From assembly GCF_042886615.1 (NCBI RefSeq), contig NZ_JBHVQN010000001.1:992001-1056000 (forward strand): a stretch of DNA of 64,000 nt, written 5' to 3'. The notes beneath the pieces are model-generated. The model saw only the letters and a program-made list of their open reading frames with translations. It was not told the DNA's origin and did not search any database. The position numbers were made by a program, and so were the translations under genes. Source of the stretch: Gottfriedia sp042886615. Its GTDB lineage: Bacteria; Bacillota; Bacilli; Bacillales; Bacillaceae_G. This document shows positions 1 through 7,943 of the stretch, piece by piece. The stretch's first letter is position 1. Every line of letters starts with the position of its first letter.

Positions 1-1
1 A

Positions 2-919
2 AAAGCCTTACCTTGGCATATGTTTATACCAAGAAACGGTCAATTTCCTGTGTCAGGAAAATCTCATAAATCAAAATTATTTTCAGTATCAGATTGCCAA
101 GCAATCGTCAAAAAAGCAATTGTTGATAAATTAAAAACAATCCAAAATATTCAAGGTATGTTAATTGAAGATGGTCCATTATTTCGAGTGGAAGTCTCTA
201 TTTTAAAAGATATTGTAACGTTAACGATTGATACTACTGGTCGTGAAGGCTTACATAAAAGAGGATATCGTATAGATCAAGGTGAAGCACCATTAAAAGA
301 AACACTTGCGGCATCATTAGTATTACTAACGAATTGGAATGCTGATTTACCTTTTGTTGATCCATTTTGTGGATCTGGTACGATTCCAATTGAAGCTGCA
401 TTAATTGGACATAATATCGCTCCAGGATCGTTTAGAAGCTTTGCGTCTGAAGATTGGCACTGGATTGGCAAAAAAAGATGGAATGAAGCAAGACAAGAAG
501 CAGAAGACTTAGCAAATTATGATCAAAAACTTGAAATAATCGGATCAGATATTGATCATCGAATGATTAATGTTTCAAAAGCGAATGCTGATGAAGTTGG
601 ATTATCAGATTCAATTGCTTTTAAACAAATGCAAGTAAGTGACTTTACTACTAAATCTGAGTATGGTTATGTTGTGACCAACCCACCATATGGTGAGCGA
701 TTAAACGATCGACCTTACGTTGAAAAGTTATATTCAGATATGGGGAATGTTTTTACAAAACTAGATACATGGTCAGTGTATTTACTAACTAGTCATGAGG
801 GATTTGAACAATTTTACGGTAAACCTGCAACAAAAAAACGTAAATTATTTAATGGTTTCATTAAAACTGACTACTATCAATACTTTGGAAAAAGACCTCC
901 AAGAAGAATCGAAGAGTAA
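2..919 (+). CDS. ypsC: 23S rRNA guanine-N2 methyltransferase, RlmL/YpsC type (5'-truncated by window edge)
   Basis: The frame is open from base 2, so the start lies outside the window; an internal ATG at 20 is not the start. About 305 residues are present. The family (about 380-390 aa in bacilli) carries an N-terminal THUMP RNA-binding domain, mostly cut off here, followed by a Rossmann SAM-dependent methyltransferase. Visible methyltransferase motifs are DPFCGSGTIPIEAA (SAM-binding loop) and NPPYGERL (the NPPY catalytic motif of base N-methyltransferases). The conserved block KSKLFSVSDCQAIVKKA is typical of YpsC. The expected role is N2-methylation of a guanine in 23S rRNA; the exact position is inferred from RlmL. 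A terminator follows at once. Confidence 0.88.
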   Translation, partial: KALPWHMFIPRNGQFPVSGKSHKSKLFSVSDCQAIVKKAIVDKLKTIQNIQGMLIEDGPLFRVEVSILKDIVTLTIDTTGREGLHKRGYRIDQGEAPLKETLAASLVLLTNWNADLPFVDPFCGSGTIPIEAALIGHNIAPGSFRSFASEDWHWIGKKRWNEARQEAEDLANYDQKLEIIGSDIDHRMINVSKANADEVGLSDSIAFKQMQVSDFTTKSEYGYVVTNPPYGERLNDRPYVEKLYSDMGNVFTKLDTWSVYLLTSHEGFEQFYGKPATKKRKLFNGFIKTDYYQYFGKRPPRRIEE

Positions 920-926
920 AAAATTA

Positions 927-973
927 AAAGGGTGTTCCCAATTATCCATTAGACGATTGGGGCACCTTTTTAT
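927..973 (+). terminator. Intrinsic terminator of ypsC
   Basis: GGTG..CCCAAT pairs with ATTGGG..CACC across a 13-base loop and is followed by a T-rich tail (TTTTTATTTAT). It lies a few bases after the ypsC stop. Confidence 0.8.
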
Positions 974-1043
974 TTATAATAACTTATTTCTTTAAAGATT
1001 TTACGAACAAAATTTGAACAAAATTGTTTTAGTTTTATTAACA

Positions 1044-1262
1044 TCATAAATTTATTGAAGGTACAATTCTAAATCCGTGATTTTTTTCGAGTAAGTGTGC
1101 AACATGCCAATTCGTTTCTGCAGTACTTTTATATTGAGTGACTAGATCATGGAATTCATGACTAGTGAAACTCTTTTCATGCTGAAGCAAATAAAGGTCC
1201 CTTACAACACTTATATCATCATTCGTATCAAAATTAGTCTGAATTAAAGAATATAAGTACAA
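1044..1262 (-). CDS. Hypothetical 72-residue protein (TTG start)
   Basis: Small soluble-looking protein with no signal peptide or membrane segment; I do not recognise a family. I accept it as a gene because a perfect GGAGGT lies six bases before the TTG start on the minus strand. The product is rich in charged and aromatic residues (HEKSFTSHEFHDLVTQY, NWHVAHLLEKNHGF) and reads like a helical protein. It is divergent from the oxidoreductase gene, with about 170 bases between the start codons. Function unknown. Confidence 0.6.
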   Translation of the reverse strand: MYLYSLIQTNFDTNDDISVVRDLYLLQHEKSFTSHEFHDLVTQYKSTAETNWHVAHLLEKNHGFRIVPSINL

Positions 1263-1326
1263 ATAAACACCTCCAAACTACCTTTTTTATCACCATTTTA
1301 TAGATTTCCCGATAATTTGAATGTTA

Positions 1327-1354
1327 TTGCATTAGATAATTTAGAAATATAATC
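1327..1354 (+). promoter_or_regulatory. Sigma-A-type promoter for the oxidoreductase gene
   Basis: TTGCAT (1327-1332), a 16-base spacer, and TATAAT (1349-1354). The predicted transcription start near 1361 leaves a leader of about 70 bases before the ATG at 1430. Confidence 0.6.
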
Positions 1355-1429
1355 ATTTTTTTATTAAGAAGAATGATAATTTGTTACAATAAATCTAGAA
1401 AAATAACCCAATCTAAAGGACTGATCAAA

Positions 1430-2356
1430 ATGAAAAAACCACGCATCGGGATGGTAGGATTAGGCAATATTGCACAAAAAGCATATTTACCAATTCTTAC
1501 AAAAGAAGAAAACTGGGATTTTATCGGTGCATTTACACCAAATAAAGAAAGACGCAAGAAAATATGTTCACAATATCGAATTCATGATTTTGAAAGTTTG
1601 GATTTACTTGCAGAACAAAGTGATGCAGTATTTGTACATAGTTCAACTAGTTCACATTTTGAGGTAGTATCGTATTTATTAAATAAAGGTAAAGATGTAT
1701 ATGTTGATAAACCACTAGCAGCTACATTGCCAGAGTCAGAAAAATTAACTGAATTAAGTGTTAAACTAAATCGAAAACTTATGGTTGGATTCAATCGCCG
1801 ATTCTGTCCAATGTATGTGCAGGCAAAAGAACAGGCAAAGAATATAGCATTAATTCGATTTGAAAAACATCGAGAGAATAAAATTGGGTCTAATTCATTC
1901 GAGTTTACGATGCTCGATGATTATTTACATTTAGTTGATACCATTAGATGGTTTGCGGATGGAGAAGTTAATTTGATTAATGGAAGAGTTCAACTTACTC
2001 ATACTAATCAATTAGAGTATGCTACTCACCATTATGAATCGTTAGAAGGAACTACTATTAATACAGTAATGCACCGAAAGTCAGGAACAAATCTTGAGCG
2101 CTTAGAATTAATTACTGAAGGTTCAATTATAAGGGTAAAAAATATGAACAACTTTGAAATAGAAAAAAATAACTCAATAAATAATTCGTTTTCTTCATCA
2201 TGGGACACAACATTAAAACAAAGAGGTTTTGAGGATTGTATAAACCATTTTATCAATTGCATTTACTCTGATGAAAATCCATCGATCAATGGAGAAGAAG
2301 CATTAAAATCTCAAATGATTGTTGAAGAAATGATAAAACAAGCAAAAGGTTGGTAA
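1430..2356 (+). CDS. Gfo/Idh/MocA-family NAD(P)-dependent oxidoreductase
   Basis: 308 residues. The N-terminal Rossmann fold is clear: RIGMVGLGNIAQKAYLP contains the GxGxxA/G dinucleotide-binding loop at residues 7-12. The cofactor and catalytic lysine motif appears as VYVDKPLA, where most family members have EKP. The C-terminal half is the predicted alpha/beta substrate-binding domain. The ATG at 1430 is chosen because it has an AAAGGA box upstream and puts the Rossmann strand at the N-terminus; an ATG at 1373 would add 19 unlikely residues. The family oxidises or reduces sugars, inositols and related polyols; the substrate cannot be read from sequence. Monocistronic. Confidence 0.85.
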   Translation: MKKPRIGMVGLGNIAQKAYLPILTKEENWDFIGAFTPNKERRKKICSQYRIHDFESLDLLAEQSDAVFVHSSTSSHFEVVSYLLNKGKDVYVDKPLAATLPESEKLTELSVKLNRKLMVGFNRRFCPMYVQAKEQAKNIALIRFEKHRENKIGSNSFEFTMLDDYLHLVDTIRWFADGEVNLINGRVQLTHTNQLEYATHHYESLEGTTINTVMHRKSGTNLERLELITEGSIIRVKNMNNFEIEKNNSINNSFSSSWDTTLKQRGFEDCINHFINCIYSDENPSINGEEALKSQMIVEEMIKQAKGW

Positions 2357-2460
2357 AAATAACTAAGGGAGATAAAGGAGCATTAAGCATTTAAAGCAAT
2401 GCACACATTTAATTCGTTCCTAATTCACAGATCCCTTTAAGTGACCATGCCTTATTTCCC

Positions 2461-2489
2461 TTGCCTTTCCCTCACATTTTTTGTATGAT
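2461..2489 (+). promoter_or_regulatory. Sigma-A-type promoter upstream of ypvA
   Basis: TTGCCT (2461-2466), a 17-base spacer and TATGAT (2484-2489). The predicted start near 2496 gives a leader of about 100 bases that includes the hairpin at 2545-2574. Confidence 0.6.
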
Positions 2490-2544
2490 AGCGGGTAGAG
2501 ACAATTTTTAAATAATATAATGGATCGAATAAATTTGCAAAATT

Positions 2545-2574
2545 AAAGTTCTCACGAGAGGACTTTTTCTTTTT
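2545..2574 (+). terminator. Terminator-like hairpin inside the ypvA leader
   Basis: AAAGTTCTC pairs with GAGGACTTT (one G-T pair) over the loop ACGA, followed by TTTTTCTTTTT. It lies between the promoter at 2461 and the ypvA start. It could end a short RNA of about 75 nucleotides or act as an attenuator. An 8-codon ATG frame (2519-2545) ends exactly where the stem begins, but it lacks a clear ribosome-binding site. Confidence 0.6.
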
Positions 2575-2596
2575 AATTTACATTTTGGGGGTAGCA

Positions 2597-4528
2597 ATGA
2601 GTCATTCAACTAAATTACCTTTTGAGGTAGGAAAGCAAGACCAATTCATTGAAAAGCTAGGGGAGTGGATTGGTGACGTTTTTTACGATTTATTACCAGA
2701 TGCAGGCTATGAATTAAGAGATGAGCAAATCTTTATGGCTTATCAGGTTGAAAGAGCGTTTAAAGAAAAGAAAGTTATTTTTGCTGAAGCAGGTGTTGGT
2801 ACAGGTAAAACGTTTGTCTATTTGCTATATTGTTTATGCTATGCTAGATATACTGGTAAGCCAGCTATTATCGCATGTGCTGATGAAACTTTAATCGAAC
2901 AGCTAGTAAAGAAAAATGGGGACATTGAAAAATTATCGAATGCTTTAAATTTGTCAATTGATGTTAGATTAGCTAAATCAACTACAAATTATTTATGTCT
3001 AAAAAAATTAGATTTACAGCGTTCAGAAATTGATGTATCGGATGCCGTTTTAGGGGTTTATGAAAATTTACCAAGCTTTGTAAATGATTATGGAACACTG
3101 CAAAAATTTACTCCATATGGAGACCGTACTGAATATAAGGATTTAACAGATGAAGAGTGGGATACAATTTCATATGATTATTTCCAGGATTGTTCTACTT
3201 GTGAACAAAGACATAGATGTGGACAAACTCTATCAAGAGAACATTATCGTAAAGCAACTGACTTAATTGTATGCTCACAAGAATTTTATATGGAGCATAT
3301 TTGGACGGTAGAATCTAGAAAACGTGAAGGTCAATTGCCATTACTACCTAATCCAAGCTGTGTAGTATTTGATGAAGGACATTTACTTGAATTTGCAAGT
3401 CAAAAATCGTTAACTTATCGACTGCAACAAGAAACATTAAATACATTTTTATCATTTTTAATGCAATCAGGTACGCGTGAAAGCTTCCAACAATTACTAG
3501 AAGATACATTAGAAACGTACGATCAATTCTTTTTTGAATTAGATAACAATACCGAAGAAGTTGAAGGATCTAGACGTTATAAACTGAATATGAATGAAAG
3601 ATTAATTAAGTTAGCAAGGAGATTAAAGTCTCAAATTAGTAGTATTGGTGATGAATTAGTCTTTGAAAGTGAAATGTATACGATTGATGAATATCAGTTA
3701 AATATTGTGGATGAACATTTAGATGATGTTGAGCGTTGCTTAAATTTATTTATTAATGAAATTACAGCAATTCAATGGATTGAATATAATCAAAATGAAT
3801 TAACACTAGTCATCATGCCAAAGGCTGTAAATGAGCTTTTACAAGAAAAAGTATTTAATCAGAATATGCCGATTGTATTTTCATCTGCAACCCTTTCTCA
3901 AAATAGTTCTTTTGATTATATCGCAGGTAGTTTAGGGATAAAAGATTACTTATCATTTTCAGTCAATTCTCCGTTTGACTATGATGAACAAATGAAAATA
4001 GAGTTAAATCAAGTTGACCCAACCAAAATTGAAGAAAAAAATGAAAAGATTATAGAGAAGTTAAAGGATAATAACGGAAGTACATTAATTCTCTTCAATT
4101 CAACTCAAGAAATGAAAAAGTTTAAACTGCAAGTTGAAAAAGAAAAATTAGACTTCAATTTATACTTTGAAGGTGAAGAAGAAATTAGTTCAATTGTACA
4201 AAAATTCCAAGAAGATATTAGCGCGTCTTTATGTGCTGTTCATTTATGGGAAGGATTAGATATTCAAGGAATGTCACTAAGTCAAGTGATTATTCACGCG
4301 CTACCATTCCCGCCAAATGATCCAGTATTCCAATCAAAACGTCAAAATGCACAAAACCCTTACTTCGAAATCGATGAACCGTATATGTTATTAAGATTAC
4401 GCCAAGGAATTGGACGACTAATCCGTAGTCATGAAGATAAAGGAAAAATCGTTTTATTTATCGAGAATGATCTAAACAATGAAACGAAAGAAAAAATCTT
4501 AAATAGTTTACCTGTTAATCCATCTTAA
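2597..4528 (+). CDS. ypvA: DinG-family ATP-dependent helicase (YpvA-like), XPD-type iron-sulfur enzyme
   Basis: 643 residues of a superfamily 2 helicase. Walker A is EAGVGTGKT (about 64-72). The iron-sulfur cysteine set is NYLCLKK (about 133) plus CSTCEQRHRC (about 200-209). The DEAH box is DEGH (VVFDEGHLLEF, about 258). Motif III is SATLS, and the motif VI region is RQGIGRLIRS. The four cysteines place it with DinG/XPD 5'-3' DNA helicases, which unwind damaged or structured DNA. The ATG at 2597 is preceded by GGGGG; an upstream TTG at 2585 overlaps that site and is rejected. The leader has its own promoter and an internal terminator-like hairpin. It ends at a terminator shared with the convergent gene. 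Confidence 0.87.
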   Translation: MSHSTKLPFEVGKQDQFIEKLGEWIGDVFYDLLPDAGYELRDEQIFMAYQVERAFKEKKVIFAEAGVGTGKTFVYLLYCLCYARYTGKPAIIACADETLIEQLVKKNGDIEKLSNALNLSIDVRLAKSTTNYLCLKKLDLQRSEIDVSDAVLGVYENLPSFVNDYGTLQKFTPYGDRTEYKDLTDEEWDTISYDYFQDCSTCEQRHRCGQTLSREHYRKATDLIVCSQEFYMEHIWTVESRKREGQLPLLPNPSCVVFDEGHLLEFASQKSLTYRLQQETLNTFLSFLMQSGTRESFQQLLEDTLETYDQFFFELDNNTEEVEGSRRYKLNMNERLIKLARRLKSQISSIGDELVFESEMYTIDEYQLNIVDEHLDDVERCLNLFINEITAIQWIEYNQNELTLVIMPKAVNELLQEKVFNQNMPIVFSSATLSQNSSFDYIAGSLGIKDYLSFSVNSPFDYDEQMKIELNQVDPTKIEEKNEKIIEKLKDNNGSTLILFNSTQEMKKFKLQVEKEKLDFNLYFEGEEEISSIVQKFQEDISASLCAVHLWEGLDIQGMSLSQVIIHALPFPPNDPVFQSKRQNAQNPYFEIDEPYMLLRLRQGIGRLIRSHEDKGKIVLFIENDLNNETKEKILNSLPVNPS

Positions 4529-4556
4529 AAAGCTAGCATTCGCTAGCTTTTTTAAT
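4525..4556. terminator. Bidirectional terminator between ypvA and the NAD(P)-binding protein
   Basis: AAAAAGCTAGC, loop ATTC, GCTAGCTTTTTT. The stem has A and T tracts on both sides, so it serves both convergent genes. Confidence 0.85.
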
Positions 4557-5172
4557 TACAAATTCCAACTCTAGATTTACTAAAATTGCATTCGAAAAAT
4601 TCTTTAAATGCGAAAAAAGCTGTATCTCCAGTCGTAATACGATGGCCATCAATCGGTAAATAATTCTTTTCAGCACGAATATCTTTCGTTATTGGACCAT
4701 CTGGTAAGTAAGTAGGGCAAACAATCGTCCAATTTAACTGACTATGGTTTAATAAGTTAAAAGCTTTTTCATGATCTGTTGCTGCAGTTGTTGATTTTCG
4801 TTTTGATTCAGAGCTTAAATAACGAAGAATTTTTGGATCAACTCTTGATTGTAATATACCCGCAGTTCCAATTGTAACGATTCTACCTATTTTTTTCATT
4901 TCAAGAAGAGGGATTAGTAGTCCCATTGTTTTAGATAAAATATTTTCACCTTCAGTATTTAAAGCAGAAATTACTCCATATACGTTTTCTAAAGCTAAAT
5001 TTAAATCTTTTTCATTTAGCGTATTTCCTTTTAAAACTGTAAGAGCTTCATGTTTAATTGTTATTTTTCGTTCATCTCTTACTAAAGCAATTACTTCACA
5101 TTTAGCTTCTAATAATAAATCCACTAAAAAAGAACCAACTCTTCCAGTTGCTCCTAATAATAATATTTTCAT
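4552..5172 (-). CDS. NAD(P)H-binding protein, atypical short-chain dehydrogenase/NmrA-like
   Basis: 206 residues. The N-terminus MKILLLGATGRVGSFLVDLL carries the GxxGxxG dinucleotide-binding loop of the NAD(P)H-binding family (SDR_a5-like). The basic residues after strand 2 (ALVRDERK) favour NADPH over NADH. There is no YxxxK catalytic pair in the classical position, so it may act as a nucleotide sensor or reductase of unknown substrate. The start ATG at 5172 follows an AAGGTGATG context. It stands alone, divergent from the first M32 carboxypeptidase gene. The biological role cannot be told from this window. Confidence 0.8.
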   Translation of the reverse strand: MKILLLGATGRVGSFLVDLLLEAKCEVIALVRDERKITIKHEALTVLKGNTLNEKDLNLALENVYGVISALNTEGENILSKTMGLLIPLLEMKKIGRIVTIGTAGILQSRVDPKILRYLSSESKRKSTTAATDHEKAFNLLNHSQLNWTIVCPTYLPDGPITKDIRAEKNYLPIDGHRITTGDTAFFAFKEFFECNFSKSRVGICN

Positions 5173-5336
5173 AACATCACCTTGCTGTATTGTACAATAC
5201 TTTTGTTAAATATGTCTTTTATATAAACTTAATCATTTGAATTCTGTTAATGAATGTGCTTTTTATGCTTAATATTAATTCAATAGAAAAGTTATGATAG
5301 AATGAAATTAACAATATTTAGAAATGAGTGATAAAT

Positions 5337-6851
5337 ATGGCAATTAATAAGATACAAGAAGAATTTATTGACTATTTAAAGAAGATCGAAAATTATAATG
5401 AAGCAATTAATGTTATGTATTGGGACCTAAGAACTGGAGCCCCTAAAAATGGAGCTGAACAAAGATCAAATGTCATCAGTCAACTTTCTGCAGAAGTATT
5501 TGAAATGACAACATCAAGTACAATGGAAAACTATTTAAATTTATTAGAAAAAGAAATAGGCACAGCAAACTTAAATGAAGTTATTGAAAAATCTGTTAAG
5601 GAATGTAGAAAAAATTATGACTTAAATTGTAAAATCCCTAAAAATGAATATGCAGAATATGTAAAGCTTTGTTCATTAAGTGAAAATGCTTGGGAAGATG
5701 CTAAAAATGAAGGTGACTTTAGTAAGTTTCAACCATATTTAGAAAAAATTGTTGCGATGAAAAAACAATTCATTGAATATTGGGGCTATAAAGAAAAGAA
5801 ATATGATACCTTATTAAGCTTTTATGAGCCTGGTATGACAACCGGGAAACTTGATGAAGTTTTTGGTAAAGTAAGAGAAAGTCTTGTACCACTAGTAGCA
5901 AAAATTTCAAAAACGCAAACTAAACTTATTCGCGAAGAATTGTCACAACCGATCTCAATTGAAATTCAAAAAGAAGTAAGTGAAGATATACTTGAAAAAT
6001 TAGGTTATAATTTCGATTCTGGTCGGTTAGATGAAACAGTTCACCCATTTCAGATTACGTTAAATCCTGGTGATGTTCGTGTAACAACGAAATATATAGA
6101 AGACAACTTTATGAGTGCGCTTTTTGGAACCATTCACGAATGTGGCCATGCACTTTATGAGCAAAATTTATCATCGAATTTAATTGGGACACCATTATGT
6201 GAAGGTGCATCGATGGGAATTCACGAGTCTCAATCACTATTCTTTGAAAATATGATTGGAAGAAGTAAAGAATTTTGGGAAACACATTATGAAAATATAA
6301 TTACGAAAACTGGCGATTATTTTAAAAATTTATCGTTAGAAGAATTTTATAAATCAATAAACCATAGTGAGCCTTCATTAATTCGAATTGAAGCGGACGA
6401 ATGTACATACCCATTGCATATAATGGTTCGATATGAAATTGAAAAAGAACTGTTTGATGGCGATTTACAAGTAAAGGATTTGCCAAAAGTATGGAATGAT
6501 AAAATGGAAGAATACTTAGGAGTTGTTCCATCAAACGATCGAGAAGGCGTTTTACAAGATGTTCACTGGGCAGGTGGAGATTTTGGTTATTTTCCTTCTT
6601 ATGCTTTAGGTGCAATGTATGCAGCGCAGTTTAAGAATAAAATGAAACAGGATTTAAGTGATTATGAATCGATTTTAAAAAGCGGCGAGATTCATCAAAT
6701 TGTAAATTGGCTAACACTTAATATTCACCAATATGGAAAACTAAAAGAACCGAAAGAAATTTTAGTAGATGTTACAGGTGAAGAATTAAATGTTAAATAC
6801 TTTATTGAATACTTAGAAGATAAATACTCTAAATTATATAATTTAGCATAA
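5337..6851 (+). CDS. ypwA: M32-family metallocarboxypeptidase (thermostable carboxypeptidase Taq type), copy 1
   Basis: 504 residues, the usual M32 length. The zinc site HECGH is at residues 267-271 (TIHECGHALYEQ), with the third ligand in the following IHESQSLFFEN stretch. M32 enzymes are cytosolic, mostly helical, and trim C-terminal residues from peptides with broad specificity, excluding proline. The ATG at 5337 is chosen over a GTG at 5328 because it matches the paralogue's N-terminus. A second, clearly homologous gene lies at 10100-11629. B. subtilis has one such gene, ypwA, close to ypvA, which fits this copy's position. A strong hairpin at 6860 follows. Confidence 0.9.
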   Translation: MAINKIQEEFIDYLKKIENYNEAINVMYWDLRTGAPKNGAEQRSNVISQLSAEVFEMTTSSTMENYLNLLEKEIGTANLNEVIEKSVKECRKNYDLNCKIPKNEYAEYVKLCSLSENAWEDAKNEGDFSKFQPYLEKIVAMKKQFIEYWGYKEKKYDTLLSFYEPGMTTGKLDEVFGKVRESLVPLVAKISKTQTKLIREELSQPISIEIQKEVSEDILEKLGYNFDSGRLDETVHPFQITLNPGDVRVTTKYIEDNFMSALFGTIHECGHALYEQNLSSNLIGTPLCEGASMGIHESQSLFFENMIGRSKEFWETHYENIITKTGDYFKNLSLEEFYKSINHSEPSLIRIEADECTYPLHIMVRYEIEKELFDGDLQVKDLPKVWNDKMEEYLGVVPSNDREGVLQDVHWAGGDFGYFPSYALGAMYAAQFKNKMKQDLSDYESILKSGEIHQIVNWLTLNIHQYGKLKEPKEILVDVTGEELNVKYFIEYLEDKYSKLYNLA

Positions 6852-6859
6852 TCTAATTC

Positions 6860-6891
6860 GTATGGGGAGGTTGTTAGAAACCTCCCCATAC
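6860..6891. other. Perfect 13-bp inverted repeat after ypwA copy 1 (terminator without a U tract)
   Basis: GTATGGGGAGGTT pairs perfectly with AACCTCCCCATAC around the loop GTTAGA. No T run follows on either strand, so it is not a canonical intrinsic terminator. It may still stop transcription or protect the mRNA 3' end. Confidence 0.6.
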
Positions 6892-7023
6892 ACATCATTA
6901 AAGTAGGCTTAAATAAATGATTAATTCAAACTAATTATTTTTTTATGTTTTTTTAATAAGTTCAAAGAATAGACATATTTAGATATTTATTAAATTACTT
7001 TTTTATAGTATAGTAGATAAAAA

Positions 7024-7037
7024 TGAAAGCGTGTTCA
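7024..7037 (+). promoter_or_regulatory. cre-like site, upstream copy
   Basis: TGAAAGCGTGTTCA matches 13 of 14 positions of the CcpA consensus TGWAARCGYTWNCW. It lies just downstream of a -10-like TATAGT block. The same site recurs at 7170. Confidence 0.5.
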
Positions 7038-7169
7038 CGATTGCTTATTAAGAAGAGTTGAATTTAATAAGGGGAAATATTGAAGATTTAAAGGAACCCT
7101 AATTAAGTTCAAAAAATAGTCACATTTAGAGAGTCTTAAGATATTTTTTTATAGTATTATAGATAAAAA

Positions 7170-7183
7170 TGAAAGCGTGTTCA
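7170..7183 (+). promoter_or_regulatory. cre-like site before the Spo0E-like gene
   Basis: Identical 14-mer TGAAAGCGTGTTCA, placed directly after the -10-like region of the second promoter copy and 29 bases before the start codon. This position is typical of CcpA repression sites. Confidence 0.5.
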
Positions 7184-7211
7184 TACTTTTTTTGAAAAGG
7201 AGGTAATTTGA

Positions 7212-7415
7212 ATGTTTTTTAGAACAGCCAGATCTTTAGAACGAAATATTGAAGAAAAACGAATCAAGTTGCAAGAAGCTCAAAATCAAAATAATGACAA
7301 TCATCATGAAGTAGTAAAGATTCGTCATCAGTTGGACACTGATTTAAGAGAACTACAGAAATTGTTGAAAACGGTTGCAGGTAAACAATCAAAAATTAAT
7401 ATTAAACCAATATGA
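7212..7415 (+). CDS. Spo0E-family aspartyl-phosphate phosphatase-like protein
   Basis: 67 residues, two predicted helices joined by a short loop. The pattern LERNIEEKRIKLQEAQ, a gap, then VVKIRHQLDTDLRELQKLL fits the Spo0E family, whose second helix carries the SQxLD motif. Here the serine is replaced (RHQLD), but the key aspartate is kept. Family members dephosphorylate Spo0A~P and delay sporulation. A strong AAAGGAGG precedes the ATG. The promoter segment is duplicated upstream and carries cre-like sites, suggesting carbon control of the sporulation decision. The match is from pattern only, and the degenerate motif leaves room for a non-catalytic relative. Confidence 0.6.
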   Translation: MFFRTARSLERNIEEKRIKLQEAQNQNNDNHHEVVKIRHQLDTDLRELQKLLKTVAGKQSKINIKPI

Positions 7416-7425
7416 TAAAATAGTA

Positions 7426-7466
7426 CATAGACCACAAAATATTTTTTGTGGTCTTATTTTTTTGCT
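7426..7466 (+). terminator. Terminator of the Spo0E-like gene
   Basis: AGACCACAAAA, loop TATTT, TTTTGTGGTCT, followed by TATTTTTTT. Confidence 0.85.
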
Positions 7467-7499
7467 CTATTCTCATAGTTTATTGCTTTCTTAAACAAA

Positions 7500-7533
7500 A
7501 AATAAACCTTGGATTAACAAGGTCTTTCTTCGT
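7500..7533 (-). terminator. Terminator on the minus strand after the broken small gene
   Basis: Read on the minus strand: ACCTTG, loop TTAATC, CAAGGT, then TTATTTTTTGTTT. It supports transcription of the 7943-7559 region on the minus strand. Confidence 0.6.
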
Positions 7534-7558
7534 TAAATGCGCAATTTAGTCTAACTAC

Positions 7559-7709
7559 TCAATAATTACTTTCACATTTTTCTAAATAAAAAGCAAACCA
7601 AAAAATAGATCCTATAAAAAATCCTAATGCATGACCGTACTGTTCATTTTGATTTACCGAAATGTGAACGAACTTTTGTGGTTTACGGGGAGGTGTGAAA
7701 ATGTAACAT
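7559..7709 (-). pseudogene. Probable frameshifted small single-span membrane protein gene
   Basis: On the minus strand a start (ATG, bases 7709-7707, AGGA five bases before) opens a frame reading MLHFHTSP and then a stop. One frame over, starting at the same place, the sequence reads on as PRKPQKFVHISVNQNEQYGH, then a hydrophobic helix GFFIGSIFWFAFYLE, and ends CESNY at the TGA at 7559. A single-base indel near residue 7 would restore a protein of about 49 residues. A terminator follows at 7533-7500, and another small membrane gene lies upstream. It may be a real frameshift, a sequencing error or chance. Confidence 0.35.
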
Positions 7710-7751
7710 TACATTCCTAATAAAACCTCTTGCTACGTAAAATGCATACTT

Positions 7752-7943
7752 TTATTTCACATTTTTGAAAATGATAAAGGCTAAGATAAAACTGAAAAAA
7801 GTGATTAAGCCAGCAACTATACCAGCAATATAGCGATTACTATAATCCATATAACTTTCTAATACAGTAATTGCAATTGAAGAAAAGGCACATGCAAATA
7901 ATGCTTGAGTAATACTCATTTTTCCTTTCATAATTTTCTTCAT
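7752..7943 (-). CDS. Small two-helix membrane protein, 63 residues
   Basis: Short basic N-terminus (MKKIMKGKMS) followed by two predicted transmembrane helices, about residues 12-30 and 37-59, separated by a short polar loop (DYSNRYI), and ending KNVK. AAAGGAG lies seven bases before the ATG, which supports translation. I do not recognise a named family. It appears to be the first gene of a minus-strand unit that also holds the broken gene at 7709-7559 and ends at the terminator near 7500. Confidence 0.65.
   Translation of the reverse strand: MKKIMKGKMSITQALFACAFSSIAITVLESYMDYSNRYIAGIVAGLITFFSFILAFIIFKNVK

Larger units (their letters stand above)
6957..7184 (+). repeat. Imperfect direct duplication of a promoter segment (about 80 bp, two copies)
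   Basis: The segments at 6957-7037 and 7108-7184 are near-identical. Each begins AAGTTCAAA(G/A)AATAG, passes through a TTTTTTATAGTAT(A/T) -10-like block, and ends with TAGATAAAAATGAAAGCG followed by TGTTCA. The second copy leads to the Spo0E-like gene. The first is followed by an AAGGGG box but only stops, so it looks like the remnant of a duplicated transcription unit. Confidence 0.8.

Noticed and set aside
7690..7706. Plus-strand GGGGAGG followed by ATG and at once a stop
   Set aside because: A start-stop pair cannot encode a protein. The same bases on the minus strand fall in the broken small gene, which explains the region better.
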